From the NCBI RefSeq assembly GCF_019459225.1, contig NZ_JAIAZY010000001.1, forward strand, positions 62,001 to 126,000: 64,000 nt of DNA, in the 5' to 3' direction. Shown here in pieces: positions 9,121 to 17,821 of this stretch (positions are counted from its first letter, which is position 1; each line of letters starts with the position of its first letter). The position numbers and the translations under genes are program-made. The stretch comes from Bacillus sp. IITD106 (GTDB lineage Bacteria > Bacillota > Bacilli > Bacillales > Bacillaceae_C). The notes beneath the pieces are model-generated. The model did no database searches. It was not told the DNA's origin and saw only the letters and a program-made list of their open reading frames with translations.

Positions 9121-10596
9121 TTAATGCCCAGCATGCCCATCTTTATTTCCCTTTTTGGGCAATGTCGTCGGCACTTCCTCTTCTGTACCAGGTTCAACGA
9201 GTAAAAACTGTCCCATCATGCCATCATCTTCATGACGCAATAAATGGCAGTGATACATATATGGATGAAGAGGGTCAGCATAGTTCCCAAACTCCACAAC
9301 AATTCTTACCTTTGACCCATTTTGGATAAACACGGTATCCTTTCGTCCCCTTTCATACTCCGGGGGTTCCTTATCATTTATGCTTAAGATTCGGAATGCT
9401 GCATTATGAATATGGAAATTATGAGAATAGCCAAAGTTATTAATCTCCCATATTTCCGTCGCACCCGCTGGAATGACCTCGTCAATTCGATACATATCCA
9501 TAAATTTATCATTAATTTTGTTTTCCATCGTTAATTTGAATTGGCGTTCCCTAACATTCTCTGGAACCTCGATTGCTGGAACGGTTGAAAGCATTCCATC
9601 TAATGGAGCTGACTCTGATAATTCAGGTGCAGCAATAATTTTTAACAAATCAAATTCTCCATTATCGATACCTGCATATCCATTAAAACTATGAAGAATT
9701 GTTTCCTCACCTGGCTCGAATTCAACAACAATTTCTGCACGTTCTCCTGGACTTAACATAATTCGATCCATGGTGACCGGCTCTTGTAAAAGCCCGGCAT
9801 CATTTGCTACAAGCTTAAATTTCTTTCCATCGGTAAACCCAAAATGATAGGCTCTTGCATTTGAGCCATTAAGCAAACGAAAACGAACCTGGCTTGCTGT
9901 CACTTTAAGATAGGGGTCATACGTGCCATTGACAAGTATTTCATCACCAAGTGTGCCAAATATCCCCTTATTATCCTCTAATAACTTGCCATCATCCGTA
10001 AACAATTTATCTTGTACAACGAGTGGAATATCATCAACACCATAATGAGATGGGAGTTTTTTAGAATCCTCATCATCGATAATAAACATCCCTGCAAGCC
10101 CTCGATATACATGCTCCGCTGTTTTCCCATGTAAGTGAGGATGGTACCAGACAGTTGCAGACGGTTGGTCAATCGTCCAATGTGGCGACCACGTCTTTCC
10201 TGCATCAATCATTTGGTGCGGCCCTCCGTCCATAACAGCTGGCAGCTTCATACCATGCCAGTGTAAAGTGGATGACTCACCCAAATCATTTACAACATCA
10301 AAAGATACCTTGTCCCCTCGCGAAGCCCTAATAGTGGGACCTAAATAGGTTCCATTGATCCCCGATGTGTCTGCCATTTTTCCTGGCAAAAACTCTGTCT
10401 TTCCATTTTGCATTGTTAATGTAAAATGTTTTGAACCATCTGATTCCGTCGTAGGTTCTAGTAGTGGTGGAATTTTTAATGGCTGTTCGAACTCTAACTT
10501 ACCTACATTCGTTACGACTTCCTCTTTTCCGCAACTTGCCAAACTAATAGCAAGCAGCGTAATGAATAGTCCAAAATATATATGAAATGATTTCAA
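9121..10596 (-). CDS. Multicopper oxidase, membrane-anchored lipoprotein
   Basis: A 491-residue copper oxidase with a type II signal peptide (lipobox LASC). All four copper-binding blocks are present: HWHGMKLP, WYHPHLHGK, HNFHIHNAAF and YHCHLLRHEDDGM. The His-Cys-His trio plus Met fits a type 1 site with the trinuclear centre. The family oxidises phenolics, bilirubin, Cu(I), Fe(II) or Mn(II) with O2; which substrate applies here cannot be told. It acts outside the cell on the membrane face. The tail is His/Gly rich (GHAGH). A near-identical copy of its last 40 codons lies at 4289-4411. It is monocistronic, with an 80-nt spacer to the convergent SNF2 terminator. Confidence 0.9.
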   Translation of the reverse strand: MKSFHIYFGLFITLLAISLASCGKEEVVTNVGKLEFEQPLKIPPLLEPTTESDGSKHFTLTMQNGKTEFLPGKMADTSGINGTYLGPTIRASRGDKVSFDVVNDLGESSTLHWHGMKLPAVMDGGPHQMIDAGKTWSPHWTIDQPSATVWYHPHLHGKTAEHVYRGLAGMFIIDDEDSKKLPSHYGVDDIPLVVQDKLFTDDGKLLEDNKGIFGTLGDEILVNGTYDPYLKVTASQVRFRLLNGSNARAYHFGFTDGKKFKLVANDAGLLQEPVTMDRIMLSPGERAEIVVEFEPGEETILHSFNGYAGIDNGEFDLLKIIAAPELSESAPLDGMLSTVPAIEVPENVRERQFKLTMENKINDKFMDMYRIDEVIPAGATEIWEINNFGYSHNFHIHNAAFRILSINDKEPPEYERGRKDTVFIQNGSKVRIVVEFGNYADPLHPYMYHCHLLRHEDDGMMGQFLLVEPGTEEEVPTTLPKKGNKDGHAGH

Positions 10597-11092
10597 TTTT
10601 TTCTTTACTTCCCTTCTTACTCCTTGGTAGTTGAATATTTTAATAACATATAGACTATTGTACTACCATTTCTCGATGATCCATTGATAATTCTGATTTC
10701 TTCATAAAATTGGCACATAATATCAAATGAATTTCTCATTAACTAAGATAAATATTTTTTGCAAAAAAGGGGCTGCTCGCAAACATCTTACGCTAACAGC
10801 CAAAATTTAAGTATCAATCGCTATCCCGGGATACTGTTCTGCCACTAAAATTGGTCCAAAGAGAGAGTAGAAGAGTGATAAAGGAAATTATGATCAAACG
10901 GTGTCCATTATACAAATCTAAGATACATTTGAATTGGAAAATTAAATAGGTTATTTGCGGGAACACGGGAGAAATCCCCTATTTTGAAAAACGGAACCAT
11001 AATCATGTAAAATGGGCGTAAGGGGAATCATGTTTGGGTACCCATAGAACGGATGAATGTTGTATTGTAGATTTTTTGGGAGGTCAAAAATA
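10597..11092. other. Intergenic region, no gene recognised
   Basis: About 500 nt between divergent genes. A weak GGCTG/CAGCC hairpin lies near 10770-10802; otherwise nothing supportable, except the GGGAGG ribosome binding site near 11078. Confidence 0.4.
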
Positions 11093-11359
11093 ATGTATAT
11101 AACTGATGATGCAAAGCAATTATTGGAAAGATCGGGAGTAGTAGGAATTCGTTTATATACGGTTCCAAGTGCCAGTGCTGGACCCCAAATTGCTTTAGCA
11201 ATAGATGGGCCACATGAATTTGACCGCATTCAAACGATAAATGGGATTCAAGTGGCGTTTGATCCGAGCGTAACAGGCACCGAAATCTTAACATTGGATA
11301 AAGAGGAAAATGAAAACGGCGCTGGATTAGTATTAACTAGTCCAGGAAGTTATTCTTGA
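11093..11359 (+). CDS. HesB/IscA-like (A-type carrier fold) protein lacking the cysteines
   Basis: This 88-residue protein aligns in pattern with the Fe-S biogenesis A-type carrier fold: ITDDAKQLLE at the start, then GIRLYTVPSASAGPQIALAI, INGIQVAFDP and GAGLVLTSPGSYS. The three cysteines that bind Fe-S in IscA/SufA are all absent, so it cannot be a normal cluster carrier; Bacillus genomes hold such Cys-less paralogues of unknown role. ATG 11093 follows GGGAGGTC, while an ATG at 11057 lacks one. A rhodanese-like gene begins 15 nt after its stop, suggesting a two-gene sulfur-related operon. Confidence 0.7.
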   Translation: MYITDDAKQLLERSGVVGIRLYTVPSASAGPQIALAIDGPHEFDRIQTINGIQVAFDPSVTGTEILTLDKEENENGAGLVLTSPGSYS

Positions 11360-11374
11360 AAGGAGGATGGTAGC

Positions 11375-11716
11375 ATGAATATAAAGGTGATTACACCCCC
11401 GGAATTATTTCAAAAAATGAGCGCACAAGAAAAAGTAATCCTTTTAGACGTAAGAGCTGAGGAAAAGTATCATGATTTTCATATAGACGGTCCCAAAGTC
11501 GATAGTTAAAATATACATAAGGAAGAAATCTTCAATCTTGAGGAGGCTGAAAATCTGGCTAATGAGTCCTTACCAAAAGACAAAGAAATAATCGTGACAT
11601 GTACAACTGGAAATTCCGCCGCAAAATGTGCGAATGTTTTATCTGCGCGCAACTACAATGTTACTGTTTTGGAAGGTGGCATTACAGCATGGAAGGAATA
11701 TCTAAAAACGAAATAA
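11375..11716 (+). pseudogene. Rhodanese-like sulfurtransferase interrupted by a nonsense codon
   Basis: The reading frame is open from ATG 11375 (after AAAGGAGG) to TAA 11714-11716 except for one in-frame TAA at 11507-11509, after 44 codons. The first part reads LFQKMSAQEKVILLDVRAEE; the second keeps the active-site loop CTTGNSAAKC and ends LEGGITAWKEYLKTK. The length (113 codons) suits a single-domain rhodanese, which moves sulfane sulfur via the loop cysteine. A TTA to TAA change would explain the stop. It is translationally close to the upstream HesB-like gene. Confidence 0.8.
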
Positions 11717-11871
11717 GAGAATAAAAAGCACTATAAATGTAGTAGTACAAACCATTTTCGCTGAATGTACTACTATTTTTAATAATGCTTCAAATGCAGT
11801 TAAATGAGAATCAAACCCATGCGCTATTCATCAGCAACCATTATCATTAACAAAAAAATAAGCCAACACCC

Positions 11872-12795
11872 TTACATCCTGACGGTTGGTTCGAGTACTG
11901 TTAATGTATTGTTAATCGTATTGAGGTTGACGGTTGCACCGATTGGGATAGCAGCTTTATAAGTACCGTGCGCTGTCGCAAGGTTGGTCATAAGGGGTTT
12001 CCCGAGTGGGACAATGAATTCATTGATTAAATCTTCATAGGACGTACCGTGGGAGATTAGACAATTTGTGCACTCTCCCAAAATAATGCCGATACAATCA
12101 TCAAATTTTCCAGCAAGCTTTAGGTGATTCATATATCTATAGACTGTATTAATTGGATCATGAATTTCTTCCAAGAACAAGATTTTATTCAATGTGTCAA
12201 TTTCAAAAGGGGTTCCAAGGTTATCAACAAATGAAGCAAGGTTTCCTCCGACAATTGGCCCTGAGACACTTCCGGGAACCCTGCTCACTAGGGGGACGCC
12301 CGGTGGATTTAAAATAGGTCTTGGTGACATGAGAGTAGAGGTTGCTGCAAAAAACTGATCAAAATTATAGGGAGGTGTGGCCAGCTGGAAGTCAATCAAC
12401 ATTAGGCTATGGAAAGTGATAAGATTCGCATATTGATAAAGGGCATTCAACAAAATCGTCATATCACTATAGCCCGTTACAATTTTCGGATGGAGTCTAA
12501 TTGTTTCATAATCAAGATATGGCAGAATTCCGAACACACCTACCCCGCCCCGGGTAGCTAAAATCATCTTGACCTCATTGTTTTCAAACATATTCATCAG
12601 ATCATCTGCGCGCTCCTGGTCCGTACCTGCAAGTAAACCATTATTAGCATAGACAGATTGACCTAATACTACCTTAAACCCCATATTTAGAAGAGTCTGA
12701 ATGCGCGCATTGATTACACTTGCCTCTAGCGGACTACCTAATGTTACAATTCCGATTGTGTCACCAGGCAGCAAAATCGGCGGCCTCATTGCCAT
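11872..12795 (-). CDS. LD-carboxypeptidase / MccF-like serine peptidase (family S66)
   Basis: S66 peptidase of about 307 residues. The N-terminal LLPGDTIGIVTLGSP is the family's opening motif, ILATRGGVGVFGILPYLDY the RGG..gR.Lp block, GYSDMT holds the nucleophilic serine, and LEEIHDP and the C-terminal TAHGTYKAAIPIGA carry the Glu and His of the triad. S66 enzymes cut the L,D bond in recycled peptidoglycan tetrapeptides or inactivate microcin C-like compounds; the cytoplasmic location fits both. The start ATG 12795 has GGAGGGAG 7 nt upstream. It is monocistronic. Confidence 0.85.
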   Translation of the reverse strand: MAMRPPILLPGDTIGIVTLGSPLEASVINARIQTLLNMGFKVVLGQSVYANNGLLAGTDQERADDLMNMFENNEVKMILATRGGVGVFGILPYLDYETIRLHPKIVTGYSDMTILLNALYQYANLITFHSLMLIDFQLATPPYNFDQFFAATSTLMSPRPILNPPGVPLVSRVPGSVSGPIVGGNLASFVDNLGTPFEIDTLNKILFLEEIHDPINTVYRYMNHLKLAGKFDDCIGIILGECTNCLISHGTSYEDLINEFIVPLGKPLMTNLATAHGTYKAAIPIGATVNLNTINNTLTVLEPTVRM

Positions 12796-13031
12796 AAGGT
12801 GCTCCCTCCAGCTCTGTATCATTTAACCTCTATATAATAATGTATTGGAAGAAGACCGTAACCATAACCTAGGAATGAATGTGAATCATTTTCTTCTCTC
12901 TTTTTCCATCATAAATAAGCAAATCCATCATGTTCAACTCTTAGAGAGATAGATTGTAAAAGTGATTAGTTGACAGAATTTATGTTTTGGTGAATGATGG
13001 ATACAAAATATTCAGAAAGTTGAAACTTTAA

Positions 13032-13325
13032 TTATTTTTTTGCCCTATCTATTAAAATGGATTGCAGTTCCACAGGTTTGATAATTTTTGCCCCACTGCC
13101 TAAACCTAAAAGAATCGATTTAAGCCATCCAGCATGTAGAGGTTGATAAACAGAAATAGTAAATGTCATACTTCCATCACTGAATGACTTTTGAAGAATT
13201 CTGGAATTGTCTAATGCTTCTGCTAAGGAATTAGGACTCACCCGGATTACTACATCCTCAAATCCGTCTAACTTCCTAATAAATTGGAAAATACAGAAAC
13301 TTTCATTTGGTTCAATCGTAAAAAC
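13032..13325 (-). pseudogene. C-terminal remnant of a WYL/YafY-type transcriptional regulator
   Basis: The minus strand is open through TIEPNESFCIFQFIRKLDGF, VSPNSLAEALDN, LHAGWLKSILLGLGSGAKII and VELQSILIDRAKK. This is the C-terminal extension (WCX) of YafY-type HTH-WYL regulators, which are about 300 residues. The HTH and WYL cores are missing; the sequence runs into the promoter and leader of the divergent hydrolase gene. It is probably a deletion relic and not functional. Confidence 0.65.
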
Positions 13326-13360
13326 AAGTGATTTACAAATTAAAAGAAAGGAAGGTCGAA

Positions 13361-14323
13361 ATGGCTATTGCTGTGATGTTAATTGTTCTTATTTTGATTG
13401 GCATGCTCTACGTTTATAATCAGGTGCAATTTAAAAAAGCAGAAAGATCCTTTCCCCCAAATGGAAAGTTTATAACGGTAGATCATTATAAACTGCATTA
13501 TATATCTGAGGGAACTGGACAACCCGTTGTATTTCTTCATGGTGGAATGCTTTCAAGCAGAGATTTTAAAGATGTGATTCATTTAGCTGCTAAACAAGGG
13601 TATCATGCCATAGCTTTTGATAGACCGGGTTATGGGTATAGTCAGAGACCAAAGAACGAAGAAATAACGCCAATAACTCAAGCAAATATTGTTCATAAAG
13701 CTTTAAAAGAGCTTGGAATCAATCAACCTATAATCCTAGTTGGACACTCATGGAGTGGTACTATGACCCTTTCTTACGCTTTGCAATTCTCAGATAAGGT
13801 TGCTGGAATTGTATTATTGGCTGGAGCAATGTATAAAGAGGGGTATCCTGCAGAGAATGGCGATGTAATATCAAAAGCAATCACAGCACCTATTTTAGGT
13901 GATATTATTTTAAATACACTATTAAAAACACCTTTAGCTAAAGGAATGGCAACTTCCATGGTGAGAGAGACATTTGCACCTGAACAAGTCCCTGATGGGT
14001 ATAAAGAAGAGGTATATGCATTAGGTTTTCGTCCAACTCACTTTAGAGCGAATCGAGAGGATGTTCTTGCTTTTCCTAAAACCGCGAAAAATGTATGTGA
14101 AAAATATAAGGACATTACAGTTCCCATCGTTATTGTAGTGGGAGACAAGGATCCATTTGGTACTATTGAACATGCCGAACGATTAAAGAAAGATATTCCC
14201 CATGCCATTTATAAGGTAATTCCTGACATAGGTCATATGATTCCTGAGCTTCATCCAAATATTGTCATGGACAACATTCATGTTATTTCTGAAATAGGAA
14301 CTTCATTTAAAATGAAAGTATAA
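13361..14323 (+). CDS. Alpha/beta hydrolase with N-terminal membrane anchor
   Basis: A 320-residue alpha/beta hydrolase. An N-terminal hydrophobic helix (MAIAVMLIVLILIGMLYV) probably anchors it to the membrane. Motifs: FLHGG oxyanion loop, GHSWSG nucleophile elbow (Ser), GDKDPFG acid region and DIGHMIPE catalytic His. The family includes esterases, haloperoxidases and lactonases; the substrate is not predictable. ATG 13361 follows GAAAGGAAGG. No operon partner is visible; it overlaps the head of a decayed WYL regulator. Confidence 0.85.
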   Translation: MAIAVMLIVLILIGMLYVYNQVQFKKAERSFPPNGKFITVDHYKLHYISEGTGQPVVFLHGGMLSSRDFKDVIHLAAKQGYHAIAFDRPGYGYSQRPKNEEITPITQANIVHKALKELGINQPIILVGHSWSGTMTLSYALQFSDKVAGIVLLAGAMYKEGYPAENGDVISKAITAPILGDIILNTLLKTPLAKGMATSMVRETFAPEQVPDGYKEEVYALGFRPTHFRANREDVLAFPKTAKNVCEKYKDITVPIVIVVGDKDPFGTIEHAERLKKDIPHAIYKVIPDIGHMIPELHPNIVMDNIHVISEIGTSFKMKV

Positions 14324-14468
14324 TTTTTTACGATTTTCTTAGTGTGATCTATTGAATGAAGAGAGTTACAATGCATTGTCATGGCATATTATAGAGGTAA
14401 TGAGTATGTGAAAGCTTGAAGAATACATGTTTTATTAAAATAACAAACGTATAAAATCAAAATTAAAA

Positions 14469-14501
14469 GGCAAGGGCCCTGTACAATTCAGAACTCTTGC
14501 C
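14469..14501. terminator. Weak hairpin between convergent genes
   Basis: GGCAAG / CTTGCC with a 21-nt loop, between convergent genes, with a TTTTAATT tract on the minus strand. A weak bidirectional terminator candidate. Confidence 0.35.
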
Positions 14502-14586
14502 CAATCAGCTGTTAAATTAAATTATCTGTCCAACTTCTTAGGGTCACTTCATAATTCAGAGCGTTTTTTTGTAATTATAATAATAT

Positions 14587-16056
14587 TTAACCTTTATTTA
14601 ATGTTATTCGATAATAGAATCTCAAAATTGTAAGAACCAATCCTATAATGAAAACAATCGCCAATAAGACCATCGCTGCTGGGTAAAGGCCGAATGCATC
14701 AATCGTGGTTGAACTGTTATTTTGTATCGTTGGAACAATAAAAAACAACCACCCGATTAATAATGTTAGAACCAATTGGGGAAATAAACGAAGGATAAAT
14801 CTCCAAGTAGGATGTTGTTTTCGTTTATCCGACCATTTTTTACTCCGTAGAATCCCTCTAATTCCTAAAATCAAATAAATCAATGTGACAACGCCAAGGG
14901 ATAAATCAATTATTTTAGATACTGGTGCTTTTAATTCAGGTTCTTGCCCCTCGGTCAATTGGATAATACCCGAACTAATCTCATAAGCGTGTTCAATTGT
15001 GGGGGTAAAGCTATTTAGTAAAACTGCAACGGCATAACCACTACTTGGTATAATGTCTTGTTGAGTTTGATACGTTGATACTACTCCGCTATGTGAAATG
15101 CGTGCTGGCTTCACATCCGGTGAGCTTAACTCCCAACCAAGTCCGTATTTTTTGCTTCCAAGTTGAGGCGAATAAGATTCTTCCAATAACTTTTTGGATA
15201 ATAATTGCTCTCCTGTTTCAGATTTTCCCTCGTTCGTTTGCATAGAAAGCCATTTCCCCATATCTGATGCTGTTGATATGATACTTCCAGCCCCCATATT
15301 CATGGCTTCAAGCTCTGTCCAAGGAATTGCCGTTCCATATGCTGTTACATATCCTTTAGGTAGCCCTTTTACAAAGTCTCCAGTGTTAACAGTAGTGAGT
15401 GAGTCATTCATTCCTAGTGGAGAGAATACGTTTTGTTTAAGATATTGAGAGAATTCTATTCCGCTTACTTTCTCGACCAAAAGTGCTAAAACCCAGTAAT
15501 TCCCATTGCTATAATAATATTTCTCTCCTGGATTTGATTGCAACTTCCAATCATTCAAACGTTCCACACCTGTTTTTAAGTTACTCGCCGGTGGAACAAT
15601 AGTCGGGTTTGGAATACCTGATGTGTGACTCAAGGCCTGCCGTATTGTCACTTCCTTCCATCTTGAATCATCAAGTTTTACCTCTGGCAAATATTTAATT
15701 ACTGGATCATCCAGTTGAATTTCCCCTTCATCAACAAGTTGTAAAACAGCAAATGCAGTAAATGATTTGGATACGGAACCGATTCTCATTAACGATTTTT
15801 CTGTTATCGGTTTCCCTTCAGAATCGTGACCATATCCTTTCTCATATACAAATTTACCGTCTTTTACAACTACAATGGATGCACCGGGTAGTCCATTACG
15901 TTCTATATAGTTAGTGACAAATTTATCAACATCATCCGTTTTAAACGGCTGAGCAGCTTGGGCACTGACAGAAAAGGGAAGATGAAACATAGGCGTTAAA
16001 AGGATTATTAACAGAAGAATAAAGCTTAATTTCTTCGTATTTAATATAGCTTTCAA
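14587..16056 (-). CDS. Serine beta-lactamase-like hydrolase (class C/penicillin-binding fold) with C-terminal membrane domain
   Basis: About 489 residues: a signal/anchor helix, then a class-C beta-lactamase-like domain (SVSKSFTA = SxxK; YYYSNGNYW = YxN; SHSGV = HSG in place of KTG), then three C-terminal membrane helices with a basic loop (RGILRSKKWSDKRKQ). Family members include FmtA-like and PbpE-like D-amino acid esterases or peptidases acting on the outer face of the membrane. The TTG at 16056 has a strong GGGAGGTG 6 nt upstream, so it is preferred over the ATG 63 nt earlier. Whether it hydrolyses beta-lactams is unknown. Confidence 0.85.
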   Translation of the reverse strand: MKAILNTKKLSFILLLIILLTPMFHLPFSVSAQAAQPFKTDDVDKFVTNYIERNGLPGASIVVVKDGKFVYEKGYGHDSEGKPITEKSLMRIGSVSKSFTAFAVLQLVDEGEIQLDDPVIKYLPEVKLDDSRWKEVTIRQALSHTSGIPNPTIVPPASNLKTGVERLNDWKLQSNPGEKYYYSNGNYWVLALLVEKVSGIEFSQYLKQNVFSPLGMNDSLTTVNTGDFVKGLPKGYVTAYGTAIPWTELEAMNMGAGSIISTASDMGKWLSMQTNEGKSETGEQLLSKKLLEESYSPQLGSKKYGLGWELSSPDVKPARISHSGVVSTYQTQQDIIPSSGYAVAVLLNSFTPTIEHAYEISSGIIQLTEGQEPELKAPVSKIIDLSLGVVTLIYLILGIRGILRSKKWSDKRKQHPTWRFILRLFPQLVLTLLIGWLFFIVPTIQNNSSTTIDAFGLYPAAMVLLAIVFIIGLVLTILRFYYRITLNKG

Positions 16057-16411
16057 ATATTTCACCTCCCAATATATTTGTGTTTCTTTTCTAAACTGAT
16101 CATACAAAATAGTTTTCATTGTGTTAACTTGCTTGAGACCAATTATTTTCTAAGTCCACAGTCGTATTTTCATAAGTTGACTGTGGAAGATGCAAAATTT
16201 AAACAACATTTTATGAAAAGTCATCTTCTATAATTTATCGTAAATTTTTCATATACCTCCAAAAAAAAGAATAGCCTTTTAATTCTTCCCTACGCTAAAT
16301 TTAGCCGCCATTTATGATAGAGCCAAAAAAGAGCCTGGGAACTATTATTCTGGAATGTTCTTTTTTACTAATCTATTGTGTGCAGGAGAGGGAATGACCT
16401 TATGACAGTAT

Positions 16412-16894
16412 TTAACGTCCCCTCGCATAAAACTGACGATGGAGCCCGCGAACTTCCTCCGCTAGTTCAGGAACAGGACCATCTATTGTGGTATCACGAA
16501 TAACATCTTGAATAGGAAGATTCCGAACGCGCGATGGAGTAACCCCCATTTCACTCAACCATTGTACCAACTGTTCAGACGAACTTGCATAAACGATCCG
16601 ACCTAAACCAACCCAACCGTGGGCCGCAGCACACATAGGGCAATGTTCGCCAGAGGTATATACTGTCGCCTTGCTTCTTTCTTCAGGTGTCATGTTATTG
16701 GCTGCCCATCGTGCCAAAGCAAATTCCGGATGTTGGGTATGGTCACCATTAGCAACGTGGTTATGATCTTCTGCAAGCACGTCACCATTGGCTGAGACAA
16801 GGACTGAACCAAAGGGCTCGTCACCTTTCTCAAGGGCAGTATTTGCCAATTCAATACAACGACGTAGGTGTTTCAAATCTGTATCACTTATCAT
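16412..16894 (-). CDS. Nucleoside/guanine-type deaminase (CDA superfamily)
   Basis: A 160-residue zinc deaminase. HPEFALA supplies the zinc His and catalytic Glu, and EHCPMCAAA the PCxxC zinc cysteines. The size and FGSVLVS..DVLAEDHNHV pattern fit the guanine deaminase/tRNA adenosine deaminase-like branch, most likely a free purine or nucleoside deaminase. The ATG follows GAGGAGG. It is isolated, so the exact substrate is unknown. Confidence 0.85.
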   Translation of the reverse strand: MISDTDLKHLRRCIELANTALEKGDEPFGSVLVSANGDVLAEDHNHVANGDHTQHPEFALARWAANNMTPEERSKATVYTSGEHCPMCAAAHGWVGLGRIVYASSSEQLVQWLSEMGVTPSRVRNLPIQDVIRDTTIDGPVPELAEEVRGLHRQFYARGR

Positions 16895-17234
16895 AATTGA
16901 ATCCTCCTCGTTTGCATCAATATTTAATAAACTTTGACCGTTCGCGGAAGTCTGTTCCTATTAAAAATCAATCAAAGCAACTATAACATATTTAACTACC
17001 CAGAAGGTATGGAATAGTTAACATTCAGTCTATCAGTCATTGGCTGCAATCGACATATACTCTACGGATTAGATTGTCACAATTTCACACTCTCTGTCTC
17101 ATACTCCAATTTAATTTAAACATTGGATAACTTAATGGAAAGTGACTTTTATTCCTATTACTGACAATTTTTATCTTTCAGTACAAAACGAAACCCATCA
17201 AACCAGTTTAATAGTTTTGAGGGTCAACAATTTA
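16895..17234. other. Intergenic region, nothing recognised
   Basis: About 340 nt of AT-rich DNA upstream of the deaminase gene; no ORF, RNA or repeat that I can support. Confidence 0.4.
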
Positions 17235-17490
17235 TTATTTAATTTGTTCTAACTTTTTCTTACTAAACAGTGCTATTCGACACAGCATGGATTGCTTTGC
17301 CGCAATGACCGTGAGCTCCCCCGCTTGAAAACCATTAGTCATTTGATCCAAACGTTTAATCCTCGTAAGAGCCCGTTTTGTCTCCTTCCCTTCTTGCCAA
17401 GGACCCTTATAGATTTCAGCGAGTGCCGTTGTAATGGATAAATGATCATCCATTCTCGCTTCACCGATAGCAGTAATCGCAAAAGAAATC
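17235..17490 (-). pseudogene. Internal fragment of a DnaB-type replicative helicase
   Basis: The minus strand encodes ARMDDHLSITTALAEIYKGP, LTRIKRLDQMTNGFQAGELT and VIAAKQSMLCR. This parallels ARIDDHLSIMTALSEIYEAP and the following residues of the intact DnaB gene at 53917-55158. The Walker A residues (SMGKT in the intact gene) are replaced by SMLCR, and the frame ends soon after. It is a decayed piece of the same replication module, lacking start and motor core. Confidence 0.8.
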
Positions 17491-17502
17491 GACACAACCC
17501 TT

Positions 17503-17658
17503 CCTGCCTTAGCCCTTTCATGGGTATTGAGACAGCCGAACGTAGCAAGCGTACTTGTAGGAGCAAGCCGTCCGGAACAAATTGAAGCAAATGTTGAAGG
17601 TGTGAAGTTAGAACTTTCAGCAGATGTGGTTGAAAAAATAAATGAAATATTAGCCTAG
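17503..17658 (+). pseudogene. C-terminal remnant of an aldo/keto reductase
   Basis: Plus-strand codons read PALALSWVLRQPNVASVLVG and then ASRPEQIEANVEGVKLELSA up to TAG 17656-17658. This is the standard C-terminus of YghZ/Kv-beta-like aldo/keto reductases (NADPH-binding GASxPEQ). The other roughly 270 residues are missing; the junction abuts the DnaB fragment near 17490, marking a rearrangement point. A terminator follows. Confidence 0.75.
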
Positions 17659-17661
17659 TAG

Positions 17662-17699
17662 AAGCTCCCACACTCTAGATAGAGAACGGGAGCTTTTTT
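17662..17699 (+). terminator. Terminator of the former aldo/keto reductase gene
   Basis: AAGCTCCC / GGGAGCTT followed by TTTTTA. Confidence 0.8.
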
Positions 17700-17821
17700 A
17701 TATAAACATCTATTTTGAATTCAGAAAATTCAAATGAGACGAGGTAATTTTTTTCAGACTTTGGTATTATATTAATAAAAAGATATCTTATCGCAAAAAA
17801 TACATATAATAGGGGTTCAAT

